Shown here one piece after another: positions 1 to 7,474 of a stretch of 14,146 nucleotides of DNA. Source of the DNA: Geobacteraceae bacterium. GTDB lineage: Bacteria; Desulfobacterota; Desulfuromonadia; Desulfuromonadales; Desulfuromonadaceae. Numbering within the stretch: the stretch's first letter is position 1; every line of letters starts with the position of its first letter. The stretch covers positions 1-14,146 of the forward strand of contig JAIVHC010000178.1 of assembly GCA_020201305.1 (NCBI GenBank), given 5' to 3'. Position numbers and translations under genes: made by a program. The notes beneath the pieces are model-generated. The model was not told the origin of the DNA and did not search any database. It saw nothing but the letters and a program-made list of their open reading frames with translations.

Positions 1-600
1 GGTGTGCTTTTTGTTTTTATCCAGCTCCGGGGCCTCCGCAAGTTCACAGATCTCTCCGTCAATGCGCGCACGCACATACCCTTCCGCCAGGAGCTGTTTC
101 AATTCGCGTTTGTACTCCCCTTTGCGCTCGCGCACCAGCGGCGCGAGTACCAGGAGTTTGGTGCGCTCCGGTAGCTGCATAACCTGATCCACAATCTGCT
201 GCACACTCTGGGGTTCGATCTCGCGTCCGCACCGATGACAGAAGATCTTCCCCACGCGTGCAAAGAGCAGACGCAGATAGTCGTAAATCTCCGTCACGGT
301 CCCCACAGTGGAGCGTGGATTCTTGGAGGTGGTTTTCTGCTCGATAGAGATCGCCGGCGAGAGCCCGTCGATACTGTCCACGTCAGGCTTTTCCATCTGC
401 TCCAGAAACTGGCGCGCATACGCGGAGAGACTCTCCACATAGCGCCGCTGCCCCTCGGCGTAAATGGTATCAAACGCCAGGGTGGATTTACCCGAACCCG
501 AAACCCCGGTAATCACCACAAATTTATCCCGCGGAATCTCCACATCTACGTTCTGCAGGTTATGTTCGCGTGCACCTTTTACAATTATTTTATCTATCAT
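1..600 (-). CDS. uvrA: UvrA, excinuclease ABC subunit A (5' part, runs off the left edge)
   Basis: UvrA is the damage-recognition ATPase of UvrABC nucleotide excision repair and acts on DNA in the cytoplasm. Reading left from ATG at 600-598 gives 200 codons without a stop to the window edge. The N-terminus has the UvrA opening IIVKGAREHNLQNVDVEIPR, Walker A GVSGSGKST (about residues 34-42), then RRYVESLSAYARQFL, the SIDGLSPAISIEQKT segment and NPRSTVGTVTEIYDYLRLLF. A CxxC pair (CHRCG, near residue 123) belongs to the first zinc module, whose second half lies outside the window. The start is fixed by a Shine-Dalgarno AGGAAGG (608-614), 7 bases upstream, and by an ATGA overlap with the pdxA stop, so the two genes are probably translationally coupled. 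The full protein should be about 940 residues. Identification is certain; only the 3' end is missing. Confidence 0.98.
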   Translation of the reverse strand, partial: MIDKIIVKGAREHNLQNVDVEIPRDKFVVITGVSGSGKSTLAFDTIYAEGQRRYVESLSAYARQFLEQMEKPDVDSIDGLSPAISIEQKTTSKNPRSTVGTVTEIYDYLRLLFARVGKIFCHRCGREIEPQSVQQIVDQVMQLPERTKLLVLAPLVRERKGEYKRELKQLLAEGYVRARIDGEICELAEAPELDKNKKHT

Positions 601-1613
601 GCATCAACCTTCCTGTGTTGGGCATCCATATGCACGGCCATCTCAATCGCAGCTACGAGGCTGCTGGGATTGGCCCTCCCGCTCCCGGCGATATCGTAAG
701 CGGTACCGTGATCCACCGATGTGCGGATGATGGGAAGCCCGAGAGTGACGTTGACTCCGTCATCGAAGTGGAGCATTTTCAAGGGTATCAGACCCTGGTC
801 ATGGTACATGCATACCACCGCATCATATGCACCCTGTACCGCAAAGTGGAACAGGGTATCTGCGCTGTGGGGACCGCTGACCTGAATTCCATCCTGCTGT
901 GCCTGTTTAATGGCAGGGGCAATGATACGCTCCTCTTCATCCCCGAACATCCCTCCCTCCCCGGCGTGAGGGTTGAGAGCAAGCACCGCAATCCGTGGAG
1001 ATGCATCAGGGCAGAAATAGCGGCGCAAGGCTGCATGGGTAACGCACAGGGTCGCCTCCACTTCAGCCTGAGTCAATACTCCGGGGACCTCCTTCAAGGC
1101 CAGATGGGTGGTTACCAGACATACCTTCAGCTTTGGACCGGCGAGCATCATCACCACCTTATCAACTCCGCAGCGCTGCGCCAGCAGCTCGGTATGCCCA
1201 GGGAACTCGCAACCGGCGGCGCGGATTGCCTCTTTCTGGATCGGCGCGGTAATCATACCCGCAGCGGACTCGGCCTGACAGAGGGTGCAGGCCCACTCTA
1301 TGTAATCCAGCATCGCTCGTCCATTGGCGGGACTGATACGGCCGAACGGGGTAACGTCGAGATCAAGGCGTGATAGAGGTTGTACGCGCAGAGTTCTTTC
1401 CCCACATCTCAGAACAACCTCCTCAGCAATGCCGGGCTTTACATCTGCTTTGTAGCCGGTTAAACGCGCCGCACGCCGCAGCACCCCGACATCTCCGCCA
1501 ACAAGCAGGTTGGAGGCATATTTATCCAGCGCTCCGGAAAACAGCGCTTTTACAATAATCTCCGGTCCGATGCCTGCGGGGTCACCCATAGTTATAAGAA
1601 ATGGTTTGTCCAC
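597..1613 (-). CDS. pdxA: PdxA, 4-hydroxythreonine-4-phosphate dehydrogenase
   Basis: PdxA oxidises 4-phosphohydroxy-L-threonine with NAD(P)+ in DXP-dependent pyridoxal phosphate synthesis; the product decarboxylates and feeds PdxJ. The protein is 338 residues, normal for the family. Visible motifs are TMGDPAGIGPEI near the N-terminus, PGHTELLAQ (139-146), TTHLAL with His170, LNPHAGEGG with His215, YHDQGLIPLK with His271, and the C-terminal GLPIIRTSVDHGTAYDIAG. The three histidines match the divalent-metal ligands of characterised PdxA enzymes. The start is GTG at 1613-1611 with GGAGG (1618-1622) four bases upstream; the ATG nine codons in would cut into the conserved N-terminal strand. The stop overlaps the uvrA start by ATGA. 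It reads away from the B12 transport genes and probably has its own promoter at 1666-1694. Confidence 0.97.
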   Translation of the reverse strand: MDKPFLITMGDPAGIGPEIIVKALFSGALDKYASNLLVGGDVGVLRRAARLTGYKADVKPGIAEEVVLRCGERTLRVQPLSRLDLDVTPFGRISPANGRAMLDYIEWACTLCQAESAAGMITAPIQKEAIRAAGCEFPGHTELLAQRCGVDKVVMMLAGPKLKVCLVTTHLALKEVPGVLTQAEVEATLCVTHAALRRYFCPDASPRIAVLALNPHAGEGGMFGDEEERIIAPAIKQAQQDGIQVSGPHSADTLFHFAVQGAYDAVVCMYHDQGLIPLKMLHFDDGVNVTLGLPIIRTSVDHGTAYDIAGSGRANPSSLVAAIEMAVHMDAQHRKVDA

Positions 1614-1665
1614 ACTGCCTCCACACTTTGCGCGATCTATGTTTGCTGAAAAATCGTAATCTGTA

Positions 1666-1694
1666 ATAATATCTAACCTGACGGGTTATGTATA
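1666..1694 (-). promoter_or_regulatory. Candidate sigma70-type promoter for pdxA-uvrA
   Basis: On the minus strand, TATACA (1689-1694, 4 of 6 to the -35 consensus) and TATTAT (1666-1671, 5 of 6 to the -10 consensus) are separated by exactly 17 bases. Transcription would begin near 1659, giving a leader of about 45 bases before the pdxA GTG. The motifs are only moderately strong, so this is a prediction from spacing and position. Confidence 0.45.
1674..1688. promoter_or_regulatory. Short dyad in the pdxA promoter spacer (possible operator)
   Basis: TAACC (1674-1678) and GGTTA (1684-1688) form a perfect 5-base inverted repeat around a 5-base centre. It fills most of the spacer between the candidate -35 and -10 boxes of pdxA. 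That is where a repressor or MerR-like regulator could bind, but a five-base dyad in an AT-rich intergenic region can arise by chance. No regulator is visible in the window. Confidence 0.2.
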
Positions 1695-1769
1695 GGAGAA
1701 AGTAGTTTCAGCCGCTATTCTCATTATGACCTGTTGCACAGCTGCCGGGCAACAAAACTGCCACCCCCC

Positions 1770-1798
1770 TTGACTTTCTTCTAACAATTATCTATAAG
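1770..1798 (+). promoter_or_regulatory. Promoter of the riboswitch-cbiMNQO operon
   Basis: TTGACT (1770-1775, 5 of 6 to the -35 consensus) and TATAAG (1793-1798) are separated by exactly 17 bases. Transcription would start near 1805, about a dozen bases before the first pairing strand of the cobalamin riboswitch. Box quality, spacing and position all agree. Confidence 0.75.
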
Positions 1799-1816
1799 CG
1801 GAAACCACATTCAAAT

Positions 1817-2015
1817 GTTTCATCGGTGCCGCAAGGCCTGTCCGTAGTTATCTGCGGAGAGATGGGAAGAGGGGTGGAATTCCCCCACGGACCCGCCGCT
1901 GTAAGCGAGTTTGAAGCGAACATTTTATGCCACTGGCCCTGTCACGCCGGGAAGGCCGCTTCGCTTCGTCGATCACCGATCGTGAACTCGTAAGTCAGAA
2001 GACCTGCCATGAAGC
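1817..2015 (+). promoter_or_regulatory. Cobalamin (adenosylcobalamin-type) riboswitch aptamer
   Basis: This leader RNA binds cobalamin and controls the downstream cobalt transporter. Conserved blocks occur in the right order: CGGTGCCGC (1824-1832), GGGAA (1864-1868), CCCGCCGCTGTAA (1892-1904), CACTGG (1931-1936), CCGGGAAGGC (1947-1956) and a B12 box AGTCAGAAGACCTGCCAT (1993-2010). GTTTCAT (1817-1823) can pair with ATGAAGC (2009-2015) to close the P1 stem, with one G-U pair, which sets the boundaries given. A strong promoter lies just upstream and an intrinsic terminator lies between the aptamer and cbiM, so ligand binding probably ends transcription early. No gene lies in the 1614-2150 gap; small open frames across it are chance. 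Confidence 0.95.
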
Positions 2016-2070
2016 CATCCATTCACTCCCCGGGTATGGGAGCACGGACGCGCGCGGCTTTAAATTCGGA

Positions 2071-2106
2071 AACCCGCCCCTGTCTTTGCAGGTGGCGGGT
2101 TTTTTA
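2071..2106 (+). terminator. Rho-independent terminator, riboswitch expression platform
   Basis: AACCCGCC (2071-2078) pairs perfectly with GGCGGGTT (2094-2101). An inner CCTG/CAGG stem (2079-2082 with 2089-2092) extends the hairpin with one bulged T, and the loop is TCTTTG. A run of T follows directly. It sits 45 bases before the cbiM ATG, so it terminates the leader rather than a gene. A possible alternative pairing is CGGGT (2031-2035) with ACCCG (2072-2076), which could act as a weak antiterminator when no ligand is bound; that part is inference. Confidence 0.92.
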
Positions 2107-2150
2107 TTGCGCACCTCAGACCGCCAAAATGGGAGCACAGGAGCAAGAAT

Positions 2151-2828
2151 ATGCACATCATGGAAGGGTTTCTCCCCGCCGGTCACGCGCTCGGCTGGAG
2201 TCTGGCGTCGGCTCCCGTTGTCGCCTACGGAGTCTACTCTCTCGGCAAAAAAGTCAAAAAACATCCGGAATATCGCATGCTCCTCGGCGTGGCCGCCGCC
2301 TTCACCTTTATCCTTTCGGCGCTAAAAATTCCATCGGTCACCGGGAGTAGCTCCCATCCGACCGGAACCGGATTTGGCGCGCTGCTGTTCGGGCCGACAG
2401 CTATGGCGCCAATCGGATTGGTGGTGCTGCTTTTCCAGGCACTTTTGCTGGCACATGGCGGTCTCGCGACACTGGGCGCCAACGTGTTTTCTATGGCAAT
2501 TGTCGGGCCCTTTGTCGCCTATGGCGTATTCCGACTGACACGCATGCTCCGTTTACCGTTCGGAATGACGGTATTTCTGGCCGCTTTCAGCGGCAACCTG
2601 ATGACCTATCTCACCACGTCAGCGCAACTGGCGCTGGCCTTTCCCGATCCGACGGGTGGTTTCGTAGCGTCTTTTGTCAAGTTTGCTTCCATTTTCGCTT
2701 TAACGCAGCTCCCACTGGCCATCATCGAAGGGTTACTCACAATGTTGATTTTCAATGCCCTCACGCGATTCAATCCACGGGAATTGCGTGAGTTGAAAAT
2801 CTTCCCATCGAGCGAGGTTCCATCATGA
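2151..2828 (+). CDS. cbiM: CbiM, cobalt ECF transporter substrate-binding membrane subunit
   Basis: CbiM is the metal-binding integral membrane (S) component of the CbiMNQO cobalt importer. The 225-residue protein starts MHIMEGFLP, where the free N-terminus and His2 are metal ligands in CbiM/NikM proteins. It continues with the family core LKIPSVTGSSSHPTGTG (58-74, including His69), then LLFQALLLAHGGLATLGANVFSMAIVGPFVAYG. There are about six hydrophobic segments. The usual Cys in the SCSHPTG-type motif is Ser here. Start choice is supported by AGGAG (2139-2143), seven bases before the ATG, and by the need for His at position 2. The stop overlaps cbiN by ATGA. Expression should depend on the riboswitch and terminator immediately upstream. 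Confidence 0.97.
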   Translation: MHIMEGFLPAGHALGWSLASAPVVAYGVYSLGKKVKKHPEYRMLLGVAAAFTFILSALKIPSVTGSSSHPTGTGFGALLFGPTAMAPIGLVVLLFQALLLAHGGLATLGANVFSMAIVGPFVAYGVFRLTRMLRLPFGMTVFLAAFSGNLMTYLTTSAQLALAFPDPTGGFVASFVKFASIFALTQLPLAIIEGLLTMLIFNALTRFNPRELRELKIFPSSEVPS

Positions 2829-3145
2829 AAAAGCATCAGAACCTTATCCTGATAATGGCGGTCATTATTCTGGCGCTGCTGCCGCTGTGGATAGTAGAGC
2901 CGGTGGATGATGCGGAGATATTTGCCGGAGCGGACGGCGAAGCGATGGCGGCAATTACCGAAATTGCGCCGACCTACGAACCCTGGCTCAGTCCGGTCTG
3001 GGTGCCCCCGAGTGGGGAAATCGAATCCCTTCTGTTCTCCTTGCAAGCCGCACTGGGAGGAGCTTTTATCGGTTATTATCTGGGCGGTTCCGTTGCCCGT
3101 GCCAGAGCGTTCCGCGAACTCCGGGGAACCACCGATGTTAAGTGA
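2825..3145 (+). CDS. cbiN: CbiN, cobalt ECF transporter auxiliary subunit
   Basis: CbiN is a small two-helix membrane protein that helps load cobalt into CbiM. The 106 residues show a first membrane helix at about 7-24. An external loop of about 40 residues follows, with the family pattern GADGEAMAAITEIAPTYEPW and then PPSGEIESLLFSLQAALGG. The second helix is at about 66-88, with a basic cytoplasmic tail. Length and loop are typical. It starts on the ATGA shared with the cbiM stop and overlaps cbiQ by 11 bases. Confidence 0.96.
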   Translation: MKKHQNLILIMAVIILALLPLWIVEPVDDAEIFAGADGEAMAAITEIAPTYEPWLSPVWVPPSGEIESLLFSLQAALGGAFIGYYLGGSVARARAFRELRGTTDVK

Positions 3146-3884
3146 GCACTCCAGTCACGCCAATCCGTTGCGCCACCTCGCACCGAGCGCCAAAGGACTT
3201 TTTGCGCTCAGCGGCATGGTGGCAGTGTACATAGCAACAACCCCTCTGGCTTCCTTGGCTGTGGCATCGTTGTTTGTTTTTCTCACCCTTGGAGTGGCGA
3301 CAGTCGCGGTGCGCTCCTACCTGCTCATATTCGCTCCGGCACTGCTTTTTGTCGCCCTGGGTTCACTGGCCATAACCCTTTCCTTTACTTTCGGCAATTC
3401 CTGGCACGATATCGGGCTGCAATTTCTTCCCGCTGAGGTGTCGCGTGCAGCCACGGTCTGTTCCCGCTCACTCGGCAGTCTCAGTGCCCTGCTGTTTCTG
3501 ACGATGACAACCCCTGTCAGCGATCTGATTGCGCTGCTGCGCCGCCTCCGCACCCCCGCGCTCCTGATTGATATCATGGTACTCGGCTATCGGTCCCTCT
3601 TTGTGTTCAACCAAGTGCTGCACGACACGCGTACAGCGCAGGCATCGCGCCTGGGCTACCGGTCGATGGGTCGGTCCCTGCGCGCGCTGGGAATATTGGT
3701 GGCCCACACCACAGTCCAACTCTGGGATCGCTCCCGGCAGCTCCATACTGCTGCGCTGGCGCGCGCAGGTGGCGAGAAGGCTCTGCATTTTGCTGATCAA
3801 AACGTTACTCACGCCCGGCTTCAATGCCTGATCGCCCTGTTTGCCGGCATCATCCTCAATCTTTTCGTGGTTATCAGCCCATGA
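3135..3884 (+). CDS. cbiQ: CbiQ, cobalt ECF transporter transmembrane (T) subunit
   Basis: CbiQ is the EcfT-type scaffold that couples ATP hydrolysis by CbiO to cobalt movement through CbiM. The 249-residue product has several hydrophobic helices in its first half. Two basic coupling segments follow: one around TAQASRLGYRSMGRSLRALG and a second around HTAALARAGGEKAL, matching the places where EcfT proteins contact the ATPase. A last hydrophobic helix (LIALFAGIILNLFVVI) ends the protein. The frame stays open upstream of 3135, but that stretch is a shadow of cbiN; ATG at 3135 gives a normal length and an 11-base overlap with cbiN. The stop overlaps the cbiO start by ATGA. Confidence 0.95.
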   Translation: MLSEHSSHANPLRHLAPSAKGLFALSGMVAVYIATTPLASLAVASLFVFLTLGVATVAVRSYLLIFAPALLFVALGSLAITLSFTFGNSWHDIGLQFLPAEVSRAATVCSRSLGSLSALLFLTMTTPVSDLIALLRRLRTPALLIDIMVLGYRSLFVFNQVLHDTRTAQASRLGYRSMGRSLRALGILVAHTTVQLWDRSRQLHTAALARAGGEKALHFADQNVTHARLQCLIALFAGIILNLFVVISP

Positions 3885-4723
3885 CATCTGCCATGCTCGA
3901 ATTTGACAGGGTCACGCATAGCTATGCAGATAGAAGCCGCGGGCTCGACAACTGCACTCTTGCTATTCCACCCAACAGCCGCACTGCGATACTGGGGAAA
4001 AACGGAGCAGGCAAGACCACCCTGTTGCTGCATTGCAACGGCATTCTGAAGCCCCAAAGCGGCACCATACGTTATGGCGGCCAACCTCTCACCTATCAAC
4101 GTGATGATCTTATCCGTCTGCGCACTGACGTCGGTATTGTTTTCCAGAACCCTGACAATCAGCTTTTTTCCGCCAGTGTCCGCGAAGACATCGCCTTTGG
4201 CCCTCTCAACCTCGGACTTCCAAAAGATGAAGTACTGCGACGGGTTGACGAGGCGCTCACCACCATGCATTTACACGACTGCGCCCACAAACCGGTGCAG
4301 AATCTCAGTTTTGGCCAGAAAAAGCGGGTCTGTCTGGCGGGAGTCCTTGCCATGCATCCTCAGGTTCTTATCCTTGACGAACCGATGACCGGACTCGACC
4401 CTGCCATGCAACGCGAGTTGCTCGCGCAGCTCGATAAACTTCAGGCCGCGGGGCTGACCCTGATACTCGCGACCCACGACATCGATTTTGCTTTTCAGTG
4501 GAGTGACACCCTGGTGTTCATGCACCAGGGGGCGTGCGCCGCCCGGTTCCCCACCGGCGACCTTGCAGAGCATCAGTCAACGCTATCAGCTCTTGGTTTT
4601 GAGCTGCCCCGCGTGGTGCAGCTATGGAACGCGATGCGACCCGATAAAGATCTGCCACCACCGCGTTCGGTAAAAGAATTGTGTGTTCATATCATGGAAA
4701 ATAAAAAAGGCACTCCCGAATGA
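3881..4723 (+). CDS. cbiO: CbiO, cobalt ECF transporter ATP-binding subunit
   Basis: CbiO is the cytoplasmic ATPase of the cobalt importer. All ABC motifs are present in the 280 residues: Walker A GKNGAGKTT (39-47), Q-loop at Gln89 followed by the energy-coupling-type sequence NPDNQLFSASVREDIAFGP, signature LSFGQ (142-146), Walker B VLILDEP (162-168), D-loop GLDP and the H-loop histidine at 199. An upstream in-frame ATG at 3824 would extend the protein into cbiQ. The ATG at 3881, overlapping the cbiQ stop as ATGA, fits the other junctions. It is the last gene of the operon and ends 13 bases from the convergent cbiA stop, with no clear terminator between them. Confidence 0.97.
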   Translation: MTSAMLEFDRVTHSYADRSRGLDNCTLAIPPNSRTAILGKNGAGKTTLLLHCNGILKPQSGTIRYGGQPLTYQRDDLIRLRTDVGIVFQNPDNQLFSASVREDIAFGPLNLGLPKDEVLRRVDEALTTMHLHDCAHKPVQNLSFGQKKRVCLAGVLAMHPQVLILDEPMTGLDPAMQRELLAQLDKLQAAGLTLILATHDIDFAFQWSDTLVFMHQGACAARFPTGDLAEHQSTLSALGFELPRVVQLWNAMRPDKDLPPPRSVKELCVHIMENKKGTPE

Positions 4724-4736
4724 GCGGAGAGTTCAC

Positions 4737-6131
4737 TCAAACCGAAACGCCGGACCTTTGCAATGCGGAAACAAAACTATCCATCGCTGCGGGTGACGAA
4801 GCCAGGTGCAGATGCACGTAACTTGCCAACACCACCCCGCAGGAAAGCCCCTCCTCGTGTAATGCTCCATTTCGATTGGTGCGTACCTGATAGGCCGCGT
4901 TCCAGTGCGGGTTCTGCAGCGGATCATCACACAGCTCGGAATAATGGAATTCGTGCCCGCGTAACCGGGTGCCAACGGCACCCAACAGGGAAGGCTGTTG
5001 CAGAGTCACTTCCACGTACCCCAGACGTTTACGCCGCGAGCGCATTCGGCACCAGGCTGGAAGTATCCCGCCAAACCCCCATCTTTTTTCCCCGTCCTCC
5101 AATCCTTTACTGAGATACATCAATCCACCGCATTCGGCATACACAGGGCGACCACTGTTGCAGAACTCCCGCACGCTGTTGAGCATGCTGTGATTAGAGG
5201 AAAGCTGCTCGGCGTACTCCTCCGGGTAACCACCACCCAGGTAGAGGCCGTTACACCCAGGAGGGAGTTTCGCGTCCTCCAGGGGGGAGAAAAAGGCTAA
5301 CTGCACGCCGCGCCGCCGCAGGGCGTCGATAAGATCCGGGTAGTAGAACTGGAACGCGGCATCGCAAGCGATGGCGAGGCGAACGCTACCGCTGTTTGTG
5401 TCTTGCGCCGGAGCTGGTGCTACTCTGCCCAGCGATGGCGCGTGACTCGCCTGTTGCAGCAGATGCTCAAGATTGAGATGTTGTTCGGCGGACGCAGCCA
5501 GTTGCCGAATGAGGCTGTCGTTCCACCGGGTTTCCGTGGCGGAGACCAGACCGAGATGGCGGCCGGGCAAAGCGGGCAGGGCATTGCGTGGCATCGCCCC
5601 GAGTAATGGGGGGAGCTCGGCGGCCTGCAATGCCGCGTCGAGAAGACTGGCGTGGGCGTCGGAGCCGCAGAAATTGGCAATAACTCCGCCCAGGGCGATG
5701 GCTGGCTCAAAGCTGGCATAGCCGTGGACGAGGGCGGCGAGACTGCGCGCCATGCCGTGACTGTTGACCACCAGCGCCACCGGTGCCTGGAGCCAGGCGG
5801 CGATCCGGGCAGTGCTACCTTCGAGGCTGGTCGGACTGCTGCCGTCAAACAATCCCATCACCCCTTCGATGATGGCGATATCCGCATCGGCGCTGTGTTC
5901 GCAAAACAGACGCATGACATACTCGCGCCCGCACATCCAGCCATCGAGGTTATAACAGGGCCGTCCGGAAACCCGGGTAAGATGCCCGGGATCGAGGTAA
6001 TCCGGCCCGACCTTGAATGTCTGCACCTTGAGACCGCGCTGACGCAGAGCTGCCACCAGCGCCAGGGTCAGGGATGATTTGCCCACGCCGCTATGACTCC
6101 CGGCGATCACGAGACGCGCGCAGGCGCTCAA
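4737..6131 (-). CDS. cbiA: CbiA, cobyrinate a,c-diamide synthase
   Basis: CbiA amidates the a and c carboxylates of cob(II)yrinate using glutamine and ATP. The 464-residue protein has the expected two parts. The N-terminal dethiobiotin-synthetase-like ATPase has a P-loop GSHSGVGKSS (11-20), TFKVGPDYLDPGHLT and EGVMGLFDG. The C-terminal glutamine amidotransferase domain has LYLGGGYPE, YAECGGLMYL with nucleophile Cys334, GHEFHYSE and catalytic-type His440 in SYVHLHLASSP. The start is TTG at 6131-6129, overlapping the stop of the upstream fusion gene as TTGA, with a G-rich ribosome site just before it. A GTG seven codons later is possible but would leave almost nothing ahead of the P-loop strand. 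It is the last gene of the biosynthetic operon and converges with cbiO. Confidence 0.97.
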   Translation of the reverse strand: MSACARLVIAGSHSGVGKSSLTLALVAALRQRGLKVQTFKVGPDYLDPGHLTRVSGRPCYNLDGWMCGREYVMRLFCEHSADADIAIIEGVMGLFDGSSPTSLEGSTARIAAWLQAPVALVVNSHGMARSLAALVHGYASFEPAIALGGVIANFCGSDAHASLLDAALQAAELPPLLGAMPRNALPALPGRHLGLVSATETRWNDSLIRQLAASAEQHLNLEHLLQQASHAPSLGRVAPAPAQDTNSGSVRLAIACDAAFQFYYPDLIDALRRRGVQLAFFSPLEDAKLPPGCNGLYLGGGYPEEYAEQLSSNHSMLNSVREFCNSGRPVYAECGGLMYLSKGLEDGEKRWGFGGILPAWCRMRSRRKRLGYVEVTLQQPSLLGAVGTRLRGHEFHYSELCDDPLQNPHWNAAYQVRTNRNGALHEEGLSCGVVLASYVHLHLASSPAAMDSFVSALQRSGVSV

Positions 6132-7474
6132 AACTCCACCCCCTTGCGTGCCGGGATGCCCTGCTCCAGGGCGTGCTTGACGGGTTGAATCTCACTCACC
6201 GTGTCTGCAATTTCAATCAGCGCGCTGGAAGCTCTGCGTCCGGTAAGGACCACAGTCAAACCTGCAGGTGCGCGGCGCAGCAGGTCAATTACGCGTTGCT
6301 CCGCAAGGAGGCCGCGTGCGACAGCGCCGCACAGTTCGTCGAGGATGATCAGGTCGTCCCCCCCGGCGAGGATAGCCTCTTCGGCGCGCGCCAGCCCCTT
6401 TTCAGCAGCTTCACAATGTGCGGTATATAGATGATGATCCGGTTTGGGGACGAAACCCAGACCGCATTGTTCCACGGGGATATTGAGGCGTTCCAGCGCC
6501 CCCAGCTCACCCACATCGGCATCATTTTTCATGAATTGAATAATCCGCACCCGCTGGTCGTGGCCGACGGCGCGCAGGGCCATGCCAAACGCGGCGGTGG
6601 ACTTCCCTTTGCCGTTGCCGGTAAAGATGAGGATGTTGGTACGCTGCCTTCCCTTTTCCGCTGCATTAACGGATGTTTTCAGAGCCACAGTCCCAGGCTC
6701 TTCTTCAGGTGCTGGCAGGCTGCGCTGAAACCAGTCCAGACGCTCATGCAGGCGCACTACTTCGCCGATCAGAATTACCGCCGGGCTGGTGACAGCCTGG
6801 CATTCCACCTCCTGCGCCGCATCCGCCAGAGTCGCAATGAGGGTGCGTTGCTTTGGGGTGGAGGCATTACTCACCACCGCTACCGGCGTATCTGCGGCGC
6901 GCCCGTGGTCAATGAGTCGGGTGCAGATAGTGGCGATATTGGTCAGGCCCATGTAGAACACCAGGGTGCTGTCACTCAATGCGAGTGCGGCCCAGTTGAT
7001 ATCGCGCTGCGGGTCCTTCCGTGTGTTGACATGTCCTGTCACCAGGGTGACGCTGGTGGTAAAGTCACGGTGGGTCAGGGGGATGCCGGCGTAAGCTCCA
7101 GCGGCAAACCCCGCGGTTACTCCCGGTACCACTTCATAGGGGATGCCAGCCGCGGCCAGCGTGTCGATCTCCTCGCCGCCACGGCCGAACACAAACGGAT
7201 CACCACCCTTCAGGCGCACCACCACCTTCCCCGCGCGCGCCCTCTCCACCAGCAGGGCGTTTATCTGCTCCTGGGGCAGGGCGTGATTCCCCATGTTTTT
7301 CCCCACGTAAATCTGCTCCGCAGCCGGAGCCACATCACCGAGCAGCGCCGGATTGCACAGTCGGTCGTAAAGCACCACCTCGGCACGTTGGAGGCAGCGT
7401 TTTCCTTTCAGCGTAATCAGGCCGCTGTCACCGGGACCGGCACCAACAAGATAAACCCGCGTTGTTGTATTCAC
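6128..7474 (-). CDS. cobA/cobO: CobA-CobO fusion: uroporphyrinogen-III C-methyltransferase + corrinoid adenosyltransferase
   Basis: One 448-residue frame encodes two enzymes. Residues 1 to about 250 are the SAM-dependent uroporphyrinogen-III methyltransferase that makes precorrin-2. They contain VYLVGAGPGDSGLITLKG, VVLYDRLCNPALL, RLKGGDPFVFGRGGEE (88-102), VVPGVTAGFAAGAYAGIPLTHR and FYMGL. A linker of about 25 residues, rich in Pro, Glu and Ala, follows. Residues about 279-448 are a BtuR/CobO-type ATP:co(I)rrinoid adenosyltransferase, with P-loop TGNGKGKST (285-293), RIIQFMK, Walker B LIILDE (375-380) and a C-terminus matching the family's KH...G.ARKG.E pattern. The start is GTG at 7474 with AGGAGA about seven bases upstream. 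No stop or frameshift lies in the linker, so both halves should be made as one chain. Fusing an early and a late pathway step is unusual. Confidence 0.95.
   Translation of the reverse strand: MNTTTRVYLVGAGPGDSGLITLKGKRCLQRAEVVLYDRLCNPALLGDVAPAAEQIYVGKNMGNHALPQEQINALLVERARAGKVVVRLKGGDPFVFGRGGEEIDTLAAAGIPYEVVPGVTAGFAAGAYAGIPLTHRDFTTSVTLVTGHVNTRKDPQRDINWAALALSDSTLVFYMGLTNIATICTRLIDHGRAADTPVAVVSNASTPKQRTLIATLADAAQEVECQAVTSPAVILIGEVVRLHERLDWFQRSLPAPEEEPGTVALKTSVNAAEKGRQRTNILIFTGNGKGKSTAAFGMALRAVGHDQRVRIIQFMKNDADVGELGALERLNIPVEQCGLGFVPKPDHHLYTAHCEAAEKGLARAEEAILAGGDDLIILDELCGAVARGLLAEQRVIDLLRRAPAGLTVVLTGRRASSALIEIADTVSEIQPVKHALEQGIPARKGVEF

Noticed and set aside
235..1373. Long plus-strand open frames over uvrA and pdxA (for example 235-699 and 570-1373)
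   Set aside because: They are antisense shadows of uvrA and pdxA, have no recognisable motifs, and the minus-strand genes are certain.
1927..2350. Open frames of about 90-130 residues across the riboswitch leader on both strands
   Set aside because: They run through the aptamer and terminator and have no family motifs; the RNA structure explains the sequence.
4720..4818. ATGA at the end of cbiO followed by a short plus-strand frame of about 32 codons
   Set aside because: It looks like a coupled downstream start, but the sequence is antisense to the cbiA 3' end and has no conserved features.
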